A stretch of DNA of 57,438 nt. It comes from an uncultured Anaerotignum sp. GTDB taxonomy: Bacteria > Bacillota > Clostridia > Lachnospirales > Anaerotignaceae. Positions 1 through 9,253 of this stretch are shown here, in pieces. Both the position numbers and the translations under genes were made by a program. Each line of letters opens with the position of its first letter. The first letter of the stretch is position 1. The stretch is from positions 1-57,438 of the forward strand of contig NZ_CAJMDQ010000003.1 of the NCBI RefSeq assembly GCF_905212195.1, given 5' to 3'. The notes beneath the pieces are model-generated. The model did no database searches. It was given only the letters and a program-made list of their open reading frames with translations, and had not been told where the DNA came from.

Positions 1-45
1 GATTGCCATTTTTGGCGGCAGACGGGACGAATAATCACAAATGAG

Positions 46-96
46 AAAAACGGATAAAATCCAGATCATCAGGGTTTTATCCGTTTTGTATTTTTT
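46..96 (+). terminator. Rho-independent terminator of an upstream gene outside the window
   Basis: An AAAACGGATAAAA arm pairs with TTTTATCCGTTTT and is followed by a T-rich tract. It separates whatever lies to the left from the rsmB operon, which has its own promoter downstream. Confidence 0.8.
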
Positions 97-138
97 ACGG
101 GTTTTTTCGGCGCAAACCGTGAAAAATGGCGAAAAATA

Positions 139-167
139 TTGATGTATGGCGAAAAATCCCGTATAAT
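139..167 (+). promoter_or_regulatory. SigA-type promoter of the rsmB-thiN operon
   Basis: TTGATG at 139-144 and a perfect TATAAT at 162-167 are 17 bp apart. Two exact copies of ATGGCGAAAAAT (126-137 and 146-157), 20 bp apart, flank and overlap the -35 box. This could be an operator or chance. Confidence 0.7.
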
Positions 168-217
168 AATAAGTTGATAAACCAACGGAAAAAAGACAGA
201 AGGGAATTTGAAATGAA

Positions 218-1564
218 ATGATCCAAATCAATCCCAGAGAAGTAGCGGCGGAAGCCATGGTACAGATTTTGGCGGAAGGCGCATATAATAATACGGCGCT
301 GCGGCGTCTGCTGCGGCAAAACGGAGCCATGTCCCAGCAGGACAGGGCTTTTGTGACAGAAATCGTCAATGGCACACTGCGAAACATTTACTATGTGGAC
401 TATGTCATTGACCAGTTTTCCAATACGAAATTAAGTAAAATCAAGCCTTGGCTGCTGGCGGTGCTGCGTACAGCAGTGTATCAGATGCTTTTTATGGATG
501 TGCCTGATAATGCAGCCTGCAATGAAGCGGTAAAGCTGGCAACGGCGAGAGGGTATAAATCCCTGAGCGGTTTTGTCAACGGCGTTCTTCGTGCCATCGG
601 CAGAGGAAAAGAAGAAATCAAACTGCCGGAGAAAGAAACGGCAGAATATCTCAGTGTTGTGTATTCCCATCCCCTGTGGCTGGTGAAAATGTGGGTGGCA
701 TATTACGGCTACGAAAAGACAGAAGCACTCTGTCAGGCAGATAATGAAGCCCCTGATGTGACCATTCGGGTCAATACTTTGAAAACAGACGCTGAAACAC
801 TGACAAAACAGCTGGAGGAGAAAGGCATCACTGTGCGGCAGGGCAGTCTGTGGAAAGATGCTTTGCATTTGAGCAGAACAGCGGATTTGGGACGACTGGC
901 AGAATTTCAGGAAGGTCTGTTTCATGTGCAGGATGAAAGCTCTCAGACAGCAGTGGCAGTATTAGACCCCCAGAAAGATGAAAAGATTTTAGACCTTTGT
1001 GCGGCGCCCGGCGGGAAAACATTCACCATGGCGGAACGCATGGAAAACAGCGGCGAAATCCACGCCGGTGATATTTACGAACATAAAGCGGAACTTATTG
1101 CCGATGGCGCACAGCGTCTTGGCATTTCCATTGTGAAAACATCCGTTAGGGATGCTTCTGTAGAAGACGCTTCTGCCATTGGGGCTTATGACCGTGTGCT
1201 GGCAGATGTGCCTTGTTCTGGTCTGGGACTTCTGCGGAAGAAACCGGACATTCGTTTGAAAAAAGATGGCAGCGAAATCGATGCACTGGTGGACATCCAG
1301 CGTCAGATTCTGGAACAGGCGGCAAAATACGTCAAAGACGGTGGTGTGTTGGTTTACAGTACCTGTACTTTGAGCCGCAAAGAAAATGAAAAAAATGTGG
1401 AATGGTTTTTGCAGAACCATGAATCCTATAGATTAGAAGATTTGGGACAATATCTGCCGGAATCTCTGGCAGCAGAAGGCGAAAAAGGCTATATCACCCT
1501 TTTCCCTCAGTCCCATCATACAGACGGGTTTTTCATCGCCCGCCTGCGGAAGAAAGGAATGTAA
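218..1564 (+). CDS. rsmB: 16S rRNA (cytosine967-C5)-methyltransferase RsmB
   Basis: SAM-dependent RNA methyltransferase that makes m5C967 in 16S rRNA during small-subunit assembly. The first ~140 residues are a NusB-like helical RNA-binding domain. The catalytic domain shows the SAM loop LDLCAAPGGKTF (about residues 258-269), motif IV DVPCSGLGLL (about 329) and motif VI VYSTCTL (about 378), so both conserved cysteines of the m5C mechanism are present. The length of 448 aa is normal for the family. The ATG at 218 follows an AGGGA ribosome site; the ATG at 213 runs straight into TGA. It is the first gene of the operon and is followed two bases later by rlmN. Confidence 0.95.
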   Translation: MIQINPREVAAEAMVQILAEGAYNNTALRRLLRQNGAMSQQDRAFVTEIVNGTLRNIYYVDYVIDQFSNTKLSKIKPWLLAVLRTAVYQMLFMDVPDNAACNEAVKLATARGYKSLSGFVNGVLRAIGRGKEEIKLPEKETAEYLSVVYSHPLWLVKMWVAYYGYEKTEALCQADNEAPDVTIRVNTLKTDAETLTKQLEEKGITVRQGSLWKDALHLSRTADLGRLAEFQEGLFHVQDESSQTAVAVLDPQKDEKILDLCAAPGGKTFTMAERMENSGEIHAGDIYEHKAELIADGAQRLGISIVKTSVRDASVEDASAIGAYDRVLADVPCSGLGLLRKKPDIRLKKDGSEIDALVDIQRQILEQAAKYVKDGGVLVYSTCTLSRKENEKNVEWFLQNHESYRLEDLGQYLPESLAAEGEKGYITLFPQSHHTDGFFIARLRKKGM

Positions 1565-1566
1565 TT

Positions 1567-2601
1567 ATGGCAAAAACAGATGTGAAATCCATGACGCTGG
1601 AAGAATTGCAGCTGTTCATGGGGGAATTGGGCGAACCGAAATTCCGTGCCAAACAGATTTTTGACTGGCTCCATCAAAAACAGGTGGATACTTTTGCCGA
1701 AATGACGAATCTTTCTCAGAAACTGCGGGAAAGATTAGAACAGGAAGCAAAAATCGGCGGTGTGGAAATGGTGGAACGGCTCCTTTCCAAAGAAGATGGC
1801 ACCAGAAAATACCTGTTTGCATTGGAAAATGGCTCCATCATCGAAAGTGTTTTGATGCAGTATGACTATGGAAATACCGTTTGCGTTTCCACACAGGCAG
1901 GGTGCCGTATGGGCTGCAAATTCTGCGCTTCCACACTGGACGGCGTAGAAAGAAGCCTGACACCGGCGGAAATGCTTTCTCAGGTTTACACCATTCAGAA
2001 GGATTTGGGACAGCGGATTTCCGGCGTGGTGCTCATGGGCAGCGGCGAACCGTTGGATAACTATGACAATGTGCTCCGGTTCATTCATTTGCTGAACGAC
2101 TCGGCAGGGCAGAATATGGGACAGCGTCATATTACCCTTTCCACCTGCGGACTTATTGAAAAAATGTATCGTCTGGCAGAGGAAAACTTACAGATTACCT
2201 TGGCAGTTTCCCTTCATGCGCCCAACGACGAAATCCGCAGAGAAATCATGCCTGTGGCAAAGGCAAATCCCATGGAAAAACTCCTTGCCGCATGCGTGGA
2301 TTACGCAAACCACACAAAACGGCGCATCACATTTGAATATGCCATGATTCAGGGGGTCAACGACAGCGATGCCTGTGCCAGAGAATTGGCAGACAAACTG
2401 CGCCATACCCTTTGTCATGTAAACCTGATTCCCATGAATCCGGTAAAAGAAAGAAACTTTACCAAGAGTTCTACAGACCGCGTACAGCGTTTTGCCCATC
2501 TGCTTCAGGAACACGGAGTGGAAACCACCATCCGCAGAAGACTGGGCAGTGATATTGACGCGGCTTGTGGACAGTTGAGAAGAAAATATATGCAGAAATA
2601 A
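1567..2601 (+). CDS. rlmN: Dual-specificity RNA methyltransferase RlmN
   Basis: Radical-SAM enzyme that methylates C2 of A2503 in 23S rRNA and, in characterised homologues, A37 of some tRNAs. The radical-SAM cluster motif GCRMGCKFC (CxxxCxxC) lies near residues 112-119. The catalytic C-terminal cysteine is in DIDAACGQL, close to the end, as the two-cysteine RlmN mechanism requires. Length 344 aa is typical. The start is two bases after rsmB, with GAAAGGAA inside the rsmB tail as ribosome site, so the two are probably translationally coupled. The order rsmB-rlmN-stp-prkC-rsgA-rpe-thiN is common in Clostridia. Confidence 0.96.
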   Translation: MAKTDVKSMTLEELQLFMGELGEPKFRAKQIFDWLHQKQVDTFAEMTNLSQKLRERLEQEAKIGGVEMVERLLSKEDGTRKYLFALENGSIIESVLMQYDYGNTVCVSTQAGCRMGCKFCASTLDGVERSLTPAEMLSQVYTIQKDLGQRISGVVLMGSGEPLDNYDNVLRFIHLLNDSAGQNMGQRHITLSTCGLIEKMYRLAEENLQITLAVSLHAPNDEIRREIMPVAKANPMEKLLAACVDYANHTKRRITFEYAMIQGVNDSDACARELADKLRHTLCHVNLIPMNPVKERNFTKSSTDRVQRFAHLLQEHGVETTIRRRLGSDIDAACGQLRRKYMQK

Positions 2602-2650
2602 AAAATCAGACGGCTTTAGACGGGGAAAAAGCCTTAGGAGGTGGAAAAAC

Positions 2651-3373
2651 GTGAAGGCAGTCGGAATCAGCGACATCGGAAGATGCCGCAAAAATAACGA
2701 AGATGCTTATTATTTGGCGGAAGAAGATGCACCGCTGCAGCATTTGTATATCGTCGCAGACGGTATGGGGGGATGCAATGCCGGCGAAGTAGCAAGCAAT
2801 GGCGCCATTGAAGCCTTTGTAGATTATGTGGCGGAATATAAAGAAATACAGGAAATTCCGGATTTGCTCACAGGCGCTTTTCAGGCGGCTAACAAATCCG
2901 TATTTGATCAGTCCAATTCCGCATTGGAATTTGCGGAAATGGGAACCACTATGGTTGCAGCTGTAGTGGATAACGGAAAAGCCTATGTAGCCCATGTTGG
3001 TGACAGCCGTGCGTATTTGATGCAGAAAGAGATCTTGAGTCCTCTGACTACTGACCATTCTTATGTGATGGAACTGGTGAAACTGGGAACCATTACCAAA
3101 GAAGAAGCGGCAGTGCATCCAAAGCGCAATATCATTACAAGGGCTGTCGGTATCAAAGACACAGTAGAAACGGATATGACCATCGTGCCTGTGGAGAAAG
3201 GAGATCTGCTCCTGCTCTGCACAGACGGTCTTTCGGGCATGCTTTCTGATGAGGAGATGGCTCAGATGCTGCGGCAGAAAGAATCCGTGAAAAGGAAAGC
3301 TGAAAAATTAGTGGAAACAGCAAATCTGCGAGGCGGTTATGACAATATATCCCTCATTTTGATAGAAATTTAG
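2651..3373 (+). CDS. stp: PP2C-family Ser/Thr protein phosphatase (Stp/PrpC)
   Basis: Metal-dependent PPM phosphatase that reverses phosphorylation by the PASTA kinase encoded next. It shows the PP2C motifs DGMGGCNAGEVAS (about residue 37), GDSRAYL (about 117), a TDGLSGML metal-binding segment and a terminal DNIS segment. There is no membrane segment, so it is cytoplasmic. The start is a GTG at 2651, 7 nt after a strong AGGAGGTGG; no better in-frame start exists. Length 240 aa matches PrpC. It lies 13 nt upstream of prkC in the usual phosphatase-kinase pair controlling growth, wall synthesis and spore germination. Confidence 0.94.
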   Translation: MKAVGISDIGRCRKNNEDAYYLAEEDAPLQHLYIVADGMGGCNAGEVASNGAIEAFVDYVAEYKEIQEIPDLLTGAFQAANKSVFDQSNSALEFAEMGTTMVAAVVDNGKAYVAHVGDSRAYLMQKEILSPLTTDHSYVMELVKLGTITKEEAAVHPKRNIITRAVGIKDTVETDMTIVPVEKGDLLLLCTDGLSGMLSDEEMAQMLRQKESVKRKAEKLVETANLRGGYDNISLILIEI

Positions 3374-3386
3374 GAGGTAACGACTG

Positions 3387-5807
3387 ATGTTATTGAATCC
3401 GGGTTCTGTCCTTGGGGACAGATACGAAATCATAGAGAAAATCGGTTCAGGGGGCATGGCTGTGGTTTACCGCGGCAAAGACAAGAAACTGGATCGTTAT
3501 GTAACCATCAAGGTTTTGCGGGAAGAATTTATTGGCGATGAAGAATTTATCGAACGTTTCCGTTCGGAAGCATGTTCTGCCGCAAGACTTTCTCACCCGA
3601 ACATTGTCCGTGTGTATGATGTAGGCGAAGATGGAGATATCAACTATATCGTTATGGAATACATTCATGGGGATACGCTGAAAACAGCCATTCGGAAGAA
3701 AGCACCTTTCGATTCCCGTTCCACCATCAATGTAGCCATCCAGATTGCATCTGCCCTTTCTCAGGCGCACAAAGCACATATCGTACATAGGGACATCAAA
3801 CCCCAGAATATTCTGGTGGGAACAGACGGCGTAGTAAAGGTAACAGACTTCGGCATTGCCCGTGCTGCCCGTGCTACAACCATGACAACCACAGCCAATG
3901 CAGCAGGTTCTGTACATTATTTTTCTCCAGAACAGGCAAGAGGCGGCTATGTGGATGAAAAGAGCGATATCTATTCTCTGGGTATCACCATGTTTGAAAT
4001 GATTACCGGCGTGCTGCCTTTCCAAGGCAACAATTCCGTTTCCATTGCACTGAAACATATCAATGAGGAACTGCCGGATATCCGTCAGTATAATCCAAAC
4101 TGCACACCTTCTTTGGAAGGCATCATCAAAAAGGCAACCATGAAAAAAGCCGATGAGCGTTATGCCAATATCGACCTTTTGCTGGCAGACCTCATGCGTG
4201 CCAGAACAGAAGTTGCCATGAATGCAGAACAGGAACGCCGTGCAGAAGCGAAAGAAAGAAGCCATGCAGTGGCAGCCGGCACAGCAGGCGCAGCTGCAGG
4301 AGCGGCAGCAGGCATCCGTATGAGCAGACGTGCGGAAGCGGCAAAAGAACTGCGGGAAGCACAGGAAAGAGCGGCGGCAGAACGCGCTAGAATCCGTAAA
4401 ATGGAAGATGAAGCAGTGACAGCAGAAAGCCCTCTGGTACATAGACGGGCAGAAAGCGGCTCTCATTTCCGGGAAAACATCCCTGCTGTGGAAAATGTAG
4501 AAGATGCAACACGGAAAGCGGATGAGAACGAAATCGATCTGATTCGTTTTAAGAAGAGCGAAGAAGCGCCGCAGACAGAAGAACCTCAGGTTGAAGGCGA
4601 TGTAAATACACCGCTGGTAAGCTTTGAAAAATACGGCAAACGCCTGAAAATTTCCAAAGACGATAATTACGAAGGCGAATATATGGCGGTGGAAGAAGTG
4701 AAGAAAAGCAGACGTCCTGAACGGAAACGCCGCAATCCTCGGAAAGAAGAGGAATACGATAACGAACGGGATCGCAAGGCAGAACGTCGCGTGATTGCAG
4801 CGGCCATCGTTACAGCCATTGTGCTCATTGTAATCATCAGTTCCGTTGGACTGCGTGTACTGGGCGGCTTCAAGGGCTTTGGCAGCGGTGAGAAAAACAT
4901 CGAAACACCACAGTTCATTGGCATGACCTACGAAGAAGCACAGGCAGAAGCAGAAAAACTTGGCCTGAAACTGGTAAAAGAGGGCGAAGACTACAGCAGT
5001 TATTATGATGAAGGTCTGATCTTCTGGCAGAATGTAGACCCTGAAACCATGGTAGCAGGCAATACGAAGATTGGTGTCAAAGTCAGCCTTGGTTTGACAG
5101 ACGAAGAAATGCCTGACGTGCTGAATAAGTCTGAAAACGATGCAAAAGAAGCCATCATCAAACTGGTTGGTACTTCACCGGATATCGTATATGAAGAAAG
5201 TGACGAAGTAAAACCTGGTCACGTTATTTCCCAGAATCCAGAAGAGGGAACAAAGATTAATGCCCATACCCATATCACACTGACTGTATGCAAGCCGGAA
5301 GAAGGCGGCGATGTAGTGGTGCCTGATGTACAGGGCGATACAGAAAACAGCGCAGTACAGAGCCTGACAGCCGTTGGTCTGACTGTCGGCAATATTTCCT
5401 ATCTGGAAAGCAGCACGGTGCCAGAAGGCAAGGTCATCACACAGACATTGACACCGAATTCCGAAGTGCCAAGCGGCAGCGTGGTAAATCTGGTTATCAG
5501 CACCGGTGCACCAGCACAGGAAGAACCCGAGGAAGAAGAACCTTCTAGAGAAGGCGGCAGCGGTCAGCCGGCTGATTCCAACAGCACCAGCACCCAGTAC
5601 TTCACCATTACAGCACCAGAAGGCGCTGGTGATACGGTTCATGTCAAAGTTGTAAAAACTGACGCTGAAGGAACTACAACCGTTATTGATGAAACAAGAA
5701 ATCTGTCTGACTTCCCCTTCAGTATTGCCGTAACAGGTACCGGCAGCGGTACTGTCACCGGTACAGTGGATGGACAGACAACATTGTCCGAAAACGTAAC
5801 CTTCTGA
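3387..5807 (+). CDS. prkC: Membrane Ser/Thr protein kinase with PASTA repeats (PrkC/Stk1)
   Basis: Hanks-type sensor kinase. The cytoplasmic kinase domain spans about residues 10-270 with a Gly-rich loop (IGSGGMAVVYRG), HRDIKPQN (about 133) and DFGIARA (about 153). A charged linker containing an Ala-rich stretch (about 290-315) leads to one membrane span near 466-490. Three PASTA units follow (about 503-570, 573-645 and 650-715), then an acidic Ser/Gly-rich spacer and a final ~75-residue beta-rich segment that is not PASTA. PASTA domains in this family bind muropeptides or lipid II. It has 806 aa, longer than B. subtilis PrkC because of the linker and tail. Its ribosome site AGGAGG overlaps the stp stop. 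Confidence 0.95.
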   Translation: MLLNPGSVLGDRYEIIEKIGSGGMAVVYRGKDKKLDRYVTIKVLREEFIGDEEFIERFRSEACSAARLSHPNIVRVYDVGEDGDINYIVMEYIHGDTLKTAIRKKAPFDSRSTINVAIQIASALSQAHKAHIVHRDIKPQNILVGTDGVVKVTDFGIARAARATTMTTTANAAGSVHYFSPEQARGGYVDEKSDIYSLGITMFEMITGVLPFQGNNSVSIALKHINEELPDIRQYNPNCTPSLEGIIKKATMKKADERYANIDLLLADLMRARTEVAMNAEQERRAEAKERSHAVAAGTAGAAAGAAAGIRMSRRAEAAKELREAQERAAAERARIRKMEDEAVTAESPLVHRRAESGSHFRENIPAVENVEDATRKADENEIDLIRFKKSEEAPQTEEPQVEGDVNTPLVSFEKYGKRLKISKDDNYEGEYMAVEEVKKSRRPERKRRNPRKEEEYDNERDRKAERRVIAAAIVTAIVLIVIISSVGLRVLGGFKGFGSGEKNIETPQFIGMTYEEAQAEAEKLGLKLVKEGEDYSSYYDEGLIFWQNVDPETMVAGNTKIGVKVSLGLTDEEMPDVLNKSENDAKEAIIKLVGTSPDIVYEESDEVKPGHVISQNPEEGTKINAHTHITLTVCKPEEGGDVVVPDVQGDTENSAVQSLTAVGLTVGNISYLESSTVPEGKVITQTLTPNSEVPSGSVVNLVISTGAPAQEEPEEEEPSREGGSGQPADSNSTSTQYFTITAPEGAGDTVHVKVVKTDAEGTTTVIDETRNLSDFPFSIAVTGTGSGTVTGTVDGQTTLSENVTF

Positions 5808-5823
5808 GAATAAGGAGTAACAT

Positions 5824-6699
5824 ATGCTGGATGGAGTGATTTTGAAAGGAATCGGCGGATTCTATTATATTGATACGGTGCAGGGCATATATGAATGCCG
5901 TGCCAGAGGGATTTTCCGTAAGGAGGGCATTCGCCCGACGGTTGGGGATTCCGTGCAGATTTCTGTGCTGGATGAAGCCAACAAAAAAGGAAGTCTGGAT
6001 GTGATCCTCCCCAGAAGAAATGAGCTGATCCGTCCCAGAGTTTCCAATATTGATCAGGCGGTCATTGTCTTTGCGGCAAAAAGCCCCAATATGAATCTGG
6101 ATCTGCTGGACAGATTTTTGCTGCTGGCAGAAGAACAGGAACTGGATATTGTTATCGTGATTAACAAGATCGACAGAGATAAACAAAACAAATACGAGGA
6201 TGCTGCTGCTCTTTACAGAGCGGCAGGCTATCCTGTTATCTGCACCAGTGCGGAAAAGGGCATTGGCATTGAGGAATTACGGAAGGCATTGGAAAACAAA
6301 ATTTCCGTATTCGCAGGCCCTTCCGGCGTAGGCAAAAGCAGCCTCATCAACGCCGCTTTCCCCGGTTTAGAGCTGAATACAGGGGAAATCAGTGAGAAGA
6401 TACAGCGGGGTCGTCATACCACCCGTCATGCAGAGCTGATTCGTATTACAGAACAGAGCTATATCGTGGATTCTCCCGGTTTTACCTCTCTGTTCCTGAA
6501 CCATATCCCGTCAGATAAATTGCAGTATTATTTCCGGGAATTTCAGCCTTTTCTGCACAAATGCTATTACAATGGCTGCGTGCATATCAATGAGCCGGAC
6601 TGCGCCATAAAGGAACAGATCGGTGAAGCCATTGACAGCCGCAGATATGAAAGATACAAAATGCTTTATGAGGAACTGGAAAACGAAAGGAGAAACTGA
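5824..6699 (+). CDS. rsgA: Ribosome small-subunit biogenesis GTPase RsgA
   Basis: Circularly permuted GTPase that checks late 30S maturation. An N-terminal OB fold (about 1-65) precedes the permuted G domain: NKID (G4, about residue 118) comes before GPSGVGKSS (G1, about 163) and DSPGF (G3, about 219), which is diagnostic. A C-terminal Zn knuckle is visible as C-x4-C-x-H-x5-C in CYYNGCVHINEPDC. Length 291 aa is normal. It starts 16 nt after prkC behind AAGGAG; pairing with stp/prkC is common and RsgA is a known PrkC substrate in B. subtilis. Confidence 0.95.
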   Translation: MLDGVILKGIGGFYYIDTVQGIYECRARGIFRKEGIRPTVGDSVQISVLDEANKKGSLDVILPRRNELIRPRVSNIDQAVIVFAAKSPNMNLDLLDRFLLLAEEQELDIVIVINKIDRDKQNKYEDAAALYRAAGYPVICTSAEKGIGIEELRKALENKISVFAGPSGVGKSSLINAAFPGLELNTGEISEKIQRGRHTTRHAELIRITEQSYIVDSPGFTSLFLNHIPSDKLQYYFREFQPFLHKCYYNGCVHINEPDCAIKEQIGEAIDSRRYERYKMLYEELENERRN

Positions 6700-6700
6700 A

Positions 6701-7372
6701 ATGGCTATTTATTTGTCCCCTTCTATGCTGTCCATTGATTTCACAAAGGTAGGCGAACAGCTGGCAATTGTGGAACAGGCAGGGGTGCCTTATATCCATC
6801 TGGATGTAATGGATGGTGTGTTTGTACCCAATATTTCTTTTGGGATTCCCGTCATCAAGGGGATTCGCAAAGCCAGCAACATGGTTTTTGACGCCCATCT
6901 GATGATTGTAGATCCGGAGCGTTATGTGGAACAGTTCCGTGACGCTGGGGCTGATATCATCAATTTCCATGTGGAAGCCACCAAAGACCCTGCAGGCTGC
7001 ATTGCGAAGATCAAAGAAAGCGGCGCAAAAGTGGGTATCACCATCAAGCCCAAAACACCTGTGGAAACCATCAAACCTTACCTGAAAGATGTGGATATGG
7101 TTCTGGTCATGACCGTAGAACCCGGTTTTGGCGGTCAGAAATTCATGGCAGATCAGGTGCCTAAGATTACCCAGCTGGCAGCATGGAAAAAAGAAATGGG
7201 CCTTTCCTATGACATTGAAGTTGATGGCGGCATCACACTGGATAACGTCAGAGAAGTACTGGATGCAGGCGCCAATGTCATCGTGGCAGGCTCCGCTGTG
7301 TTTGGCAAAGAAGATATTGCCGGTGCGGCAAAAGGCTTTATGGAAATTTTCAAGGAGTATGAGGCAGAATGA
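6701..7372 (+). CDS. rpe: Ribulose-phosphate 3-epimerase
   Basis: Interconverts D-ribulose 5-phosphate and D-xylulose 5-phosphate in the pentose phosphate pathway. TIM-barrel motifs are present: SPSMLSIDF, LDVMDGVFVPNISFG, DAHLMI, TVEPGFGGQ and EVDGGI, with the metal-binding His and Asp residues intact. The ATG at 6701 is chosen because AAAGGAG ends 7 nt upstream and the protein then begins MAIYLSPSM as in other Rpe; the frame stays open further upstream but only across the end of rsgA. Length 223 aa. It overlaps thiN by four bases. Confidence 0.95.
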   Translation: MAIYLSPSMLSIDFTKVGEQLAIVEQAGVPYIHLDVMDGVFVPNISFGIPVIKGIRKASNMVFDAHLMIVDPERYVEQFRDAGADIINFHVEATKDPAGCIAKIKESGAKVGITIKPKTPVETIKPYLKDVDMVLVMTVEPGFGGQKFMADQVPKITQLAAWKKEMGLSYDIEVDGGITLDNVREVLDAGANVIVAGSAVFGKEDIAGAAKGFMEIFKEYEAE

Positions 7373-8007
7373 AAGCAGTATTGTTTGCAGGGGCAGCCAT
7401 AACGGATTACAGTTTTTGTGAGAAGTATTTGCAGGATGCAGATTGCATCATCTGTTGTGACGGCGGCATGCACCATGCAAAAGCCCTTGGGATTACACCG
7501 GATTACATCGTGGGAGATTTTGATTCTGTACGACCGGAAGTGCTGGAAGAATATCGGAATATGGGCATTTCCATTCGTCAGTTTCCTACTCACAAAAATG
7601 AAACAGATATGCAGCTTGGTATGCTTCTGGCTTTGGAACTGGGGGCAACGGAATTGGTGCTCATTGGCGGGATTGGCGATCGTTTCGATCATACCCTTGC
7701 CAATGCCCATCTGCTGCTGTATCTGCTGAAAAAAGGCGTTCGCGGCATTCTGGTCAATGAGAAAAACCGTGTGGAACTCATTGATAAAGAAGTCACCCTC
7801 CATGGACAAGCAGGGGATCTAGTTTCTACCATTCCTTTGAGTATGCTGGTGGAAGGCGTGACGCTGGAAGGTCTGGAATATCCTCTGGTGGATTATGATC
7901 TGGCACTGGATGATAAACTGGTGGCTGTCAGCAATGTCATGACAGGCACCGAAGCAAAAGTGAAAATCCGAAAAGGGTATCTGTTTGTCATGCAGACAAG
8001 AGATTAA
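7369..8007 (+). CDS. thiN: Thiamine pyrophosphokinase
   Basis: Transfers pyrophosphate from ATP to thiamine to make TPP. Typical motifs are ICCDGGMHHA, the Asp-rich PDYIVGDFDSV and HKNETDMQLG, and the substrate-binding GGIGDRFDHTLAN. Length 212 aa is normal. Its ATG overlaps the rpe stop (ATGA), indicating translational coupling. It is the last gene of the operon; a strong terminator begins 6 nt after its stop. Confidence 0.93.
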   Translation: MKAVLFAGAAITDYSFCEKYLQDADCIICCDGGMHHAKALGITPDYIVGDFDSVRPEVLEEYRNMGISIRQFPTHKNETDMQLGMLLALELGATELVLIGGIGDRFDHTLANAHLLLYLLKKGVRGILVNEKNRVELIDKEVTLHGQAGDLVSTIPLSMLVEGVTLEGLEYPLVDYDLALDDKLVAVSNVMTGTEAKVKIRKGYLFVMQTRD

Positions 8008-8012
8008 AGAAG

Positions 8013-8048
8013 AAAGTGGGAACGGTAAAAGCCGTACCCACTTTTTTT
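8013..8048 (+). terminator. Terminator of the rsmB-thiN operon
   Basis: GTGGG-AA-CGG and CCG-TA-CCCAC arms close a short A-rich loop, followed by CTTTTTTTG. Confidence 0.9.
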
Positions 8049-8118
8049 GTTGGTGATACAGGCAAATTTGCTGTCCCAATGGCATAACATGAATCAGGTT
8101 GGTTTGTGGAGGGATTGG

Positions 8119-9198
8119 ATGGCAACCATTAGCCTATGTATGATTGTAAAAGACGAAGAATTGACCTTGGAACGCTGTCTGCAATGCGCAAAAGGTTTTG
8201 CCGATGAAATCGTGGTGGTGGATACAGGTTCTACCGACAGGACAAAGAAAATTGCGGAGAAATATGCGGATGTGGTCTGTGATTTCCAGTGGCGTGCGGA
8301 CTTTGCGGCAGCGAGAAATTTTTCTTTTTCCAAAGCCACTAAGGATTATTGTATGTGGCTGGATGCGGATGATGTGGTGCCGGAGTCAGAGCAGAAAAAA
8401 ATTGTGGCACTGAAAGGAAAATTGACGGAAACGAAAGCAGATGTGGTGATGATGCCTTATGATGTGGCTTTTGATGCAGGGGGAAAGCCTACGTTTTCTT
8501 ATTTCCGGGAACGGATTGTGAAGAACACAGGACGTCCTTTGTGGGAAGGACGGGTACATGAAGTCATTACCCCTTATGGAAATATCCTCCATGAGGATAT
8601 CCACGTGGAGCATCGAAAGGAAAAAGCCTATGACACAGACCGAAATTTGCTGATTTATGAAAAGATGCGAGCAGAAGGCTGTATATTCAGCCCCAGAGAG
8701 CAGTTTTACTATGCCAGAGAATTATATTACCACGGACGATATGAAGAAGCCATAAACGAATTTCGCATGTTTATGGGCAGGGAAGGGGCGTGGCTGGAAA
8801 ACAAGCTGGAAGCCTGTCGGCAGATGGCCATTTGCTATGGACAGCTGCAAAAACCACAGGAGCAGCTGGAAGCGCTGTTTTACAGTTTTACGCTGGATTT
8901 GCCCCGGGCGGAAACATGTTGCGATTTGGGACGGTATTATTTCGATAGACAGGCGTGGAGAGAAGCCGCTTTCTGGTACGAAACAGCTTTACGAGTGGAA
9001 AAACGGAAAAATGGCGGCGGATTTATTCGAGAGGACTGTTATGGGTATCTGCCTTGCATTCAGCTTTGTGTCTGCTATGACCGCTTGGGACGACGGGAAA
9101 AAGCTGTTTCCTATAACGAAATGGCAGCAGTATTCAAGCCGGAGGACAGGGCTGTGGCCTATAATCGGGCATATTTTGCAAATGTATCTCAAGCATAA
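8119..9198 (+). CDS. Family 2 glycosyltransferase with TPR-like C-terminal half
   Basis: Cytoplasmic GT-A glycosyltransferase. The N-terminus has the GT2 nucleotide-sugar motif SLCMIVKDEE, IVVVDTGSTDRT (about residue 35) and the metal-binding LDADD (about 80). The C-terminal ~150 residues are helical with TPR-like spacing (YHGRYEEAINEF, CYDRLGRREKA). Proteins of this make-up often modify peptides or cell-surface glycans, but acceptor and sugar cannot be read from the sequence. The ATG at 8119 is chosen because GGAGGG ends 5 nt before it and conserved sequence begins there; the open frame extends back to 8047 without a ribosome site. Length 359 aa. It stands alone, bounded by terminators. Confidence 0.85.
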   Translation: MATISLCMIVKDEELTLERCLQCAKGFADEIVVVDTGSTDRTKKIAEKYADVVCDFQWRADFAAARNFSFSKATKDYCMWLDADDVVPESEQKKIVALKGKLTETKADVVMMPYDVAFDAGGKPTFSYFRERIVKNTGRPLWEGRVHEVITPYGNILHEDIHVEHRKEKAYDTDRNLLIYEKMRAEGCIFSPREQFYYARELYYHGRYEEAINEFRMFMGREGAWLENKLEACRQMAICYGQLQKPQEQLEALFYSFTLDLPRAETCCDLGRYYFDRQAWREAAFWYETALRVEKRKNGGGFIREDCYGYLPCIQLCVCYDRLGRREKAVSYNEMAAVFKPEDRAVAYNRAYFANVSQA

Positions 9199-9238
9199 AA
9201 AATGGCACTGCCTTTTTGCGGCAGTGCCATTTTGATTT
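9198..9238. terminator. Bidirectional terminator between the glycosyltransferase and asnA
   Basis: A 14-bp stem (AAAATGGCACTGCC with its complement) has T runs on both strands and serves both convergent genes. Confidence 0.9.
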
Positions 9239-9253
9239 TCATAAAGATTTGCC

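Noticed and set aside
8047..8118. N-terminal extension of the glycosyltransferase
   Set aside because: No ribosome site and no family similarity in the first 24 codons; the ATG at 8119 has GGAGGG at proper spacing.
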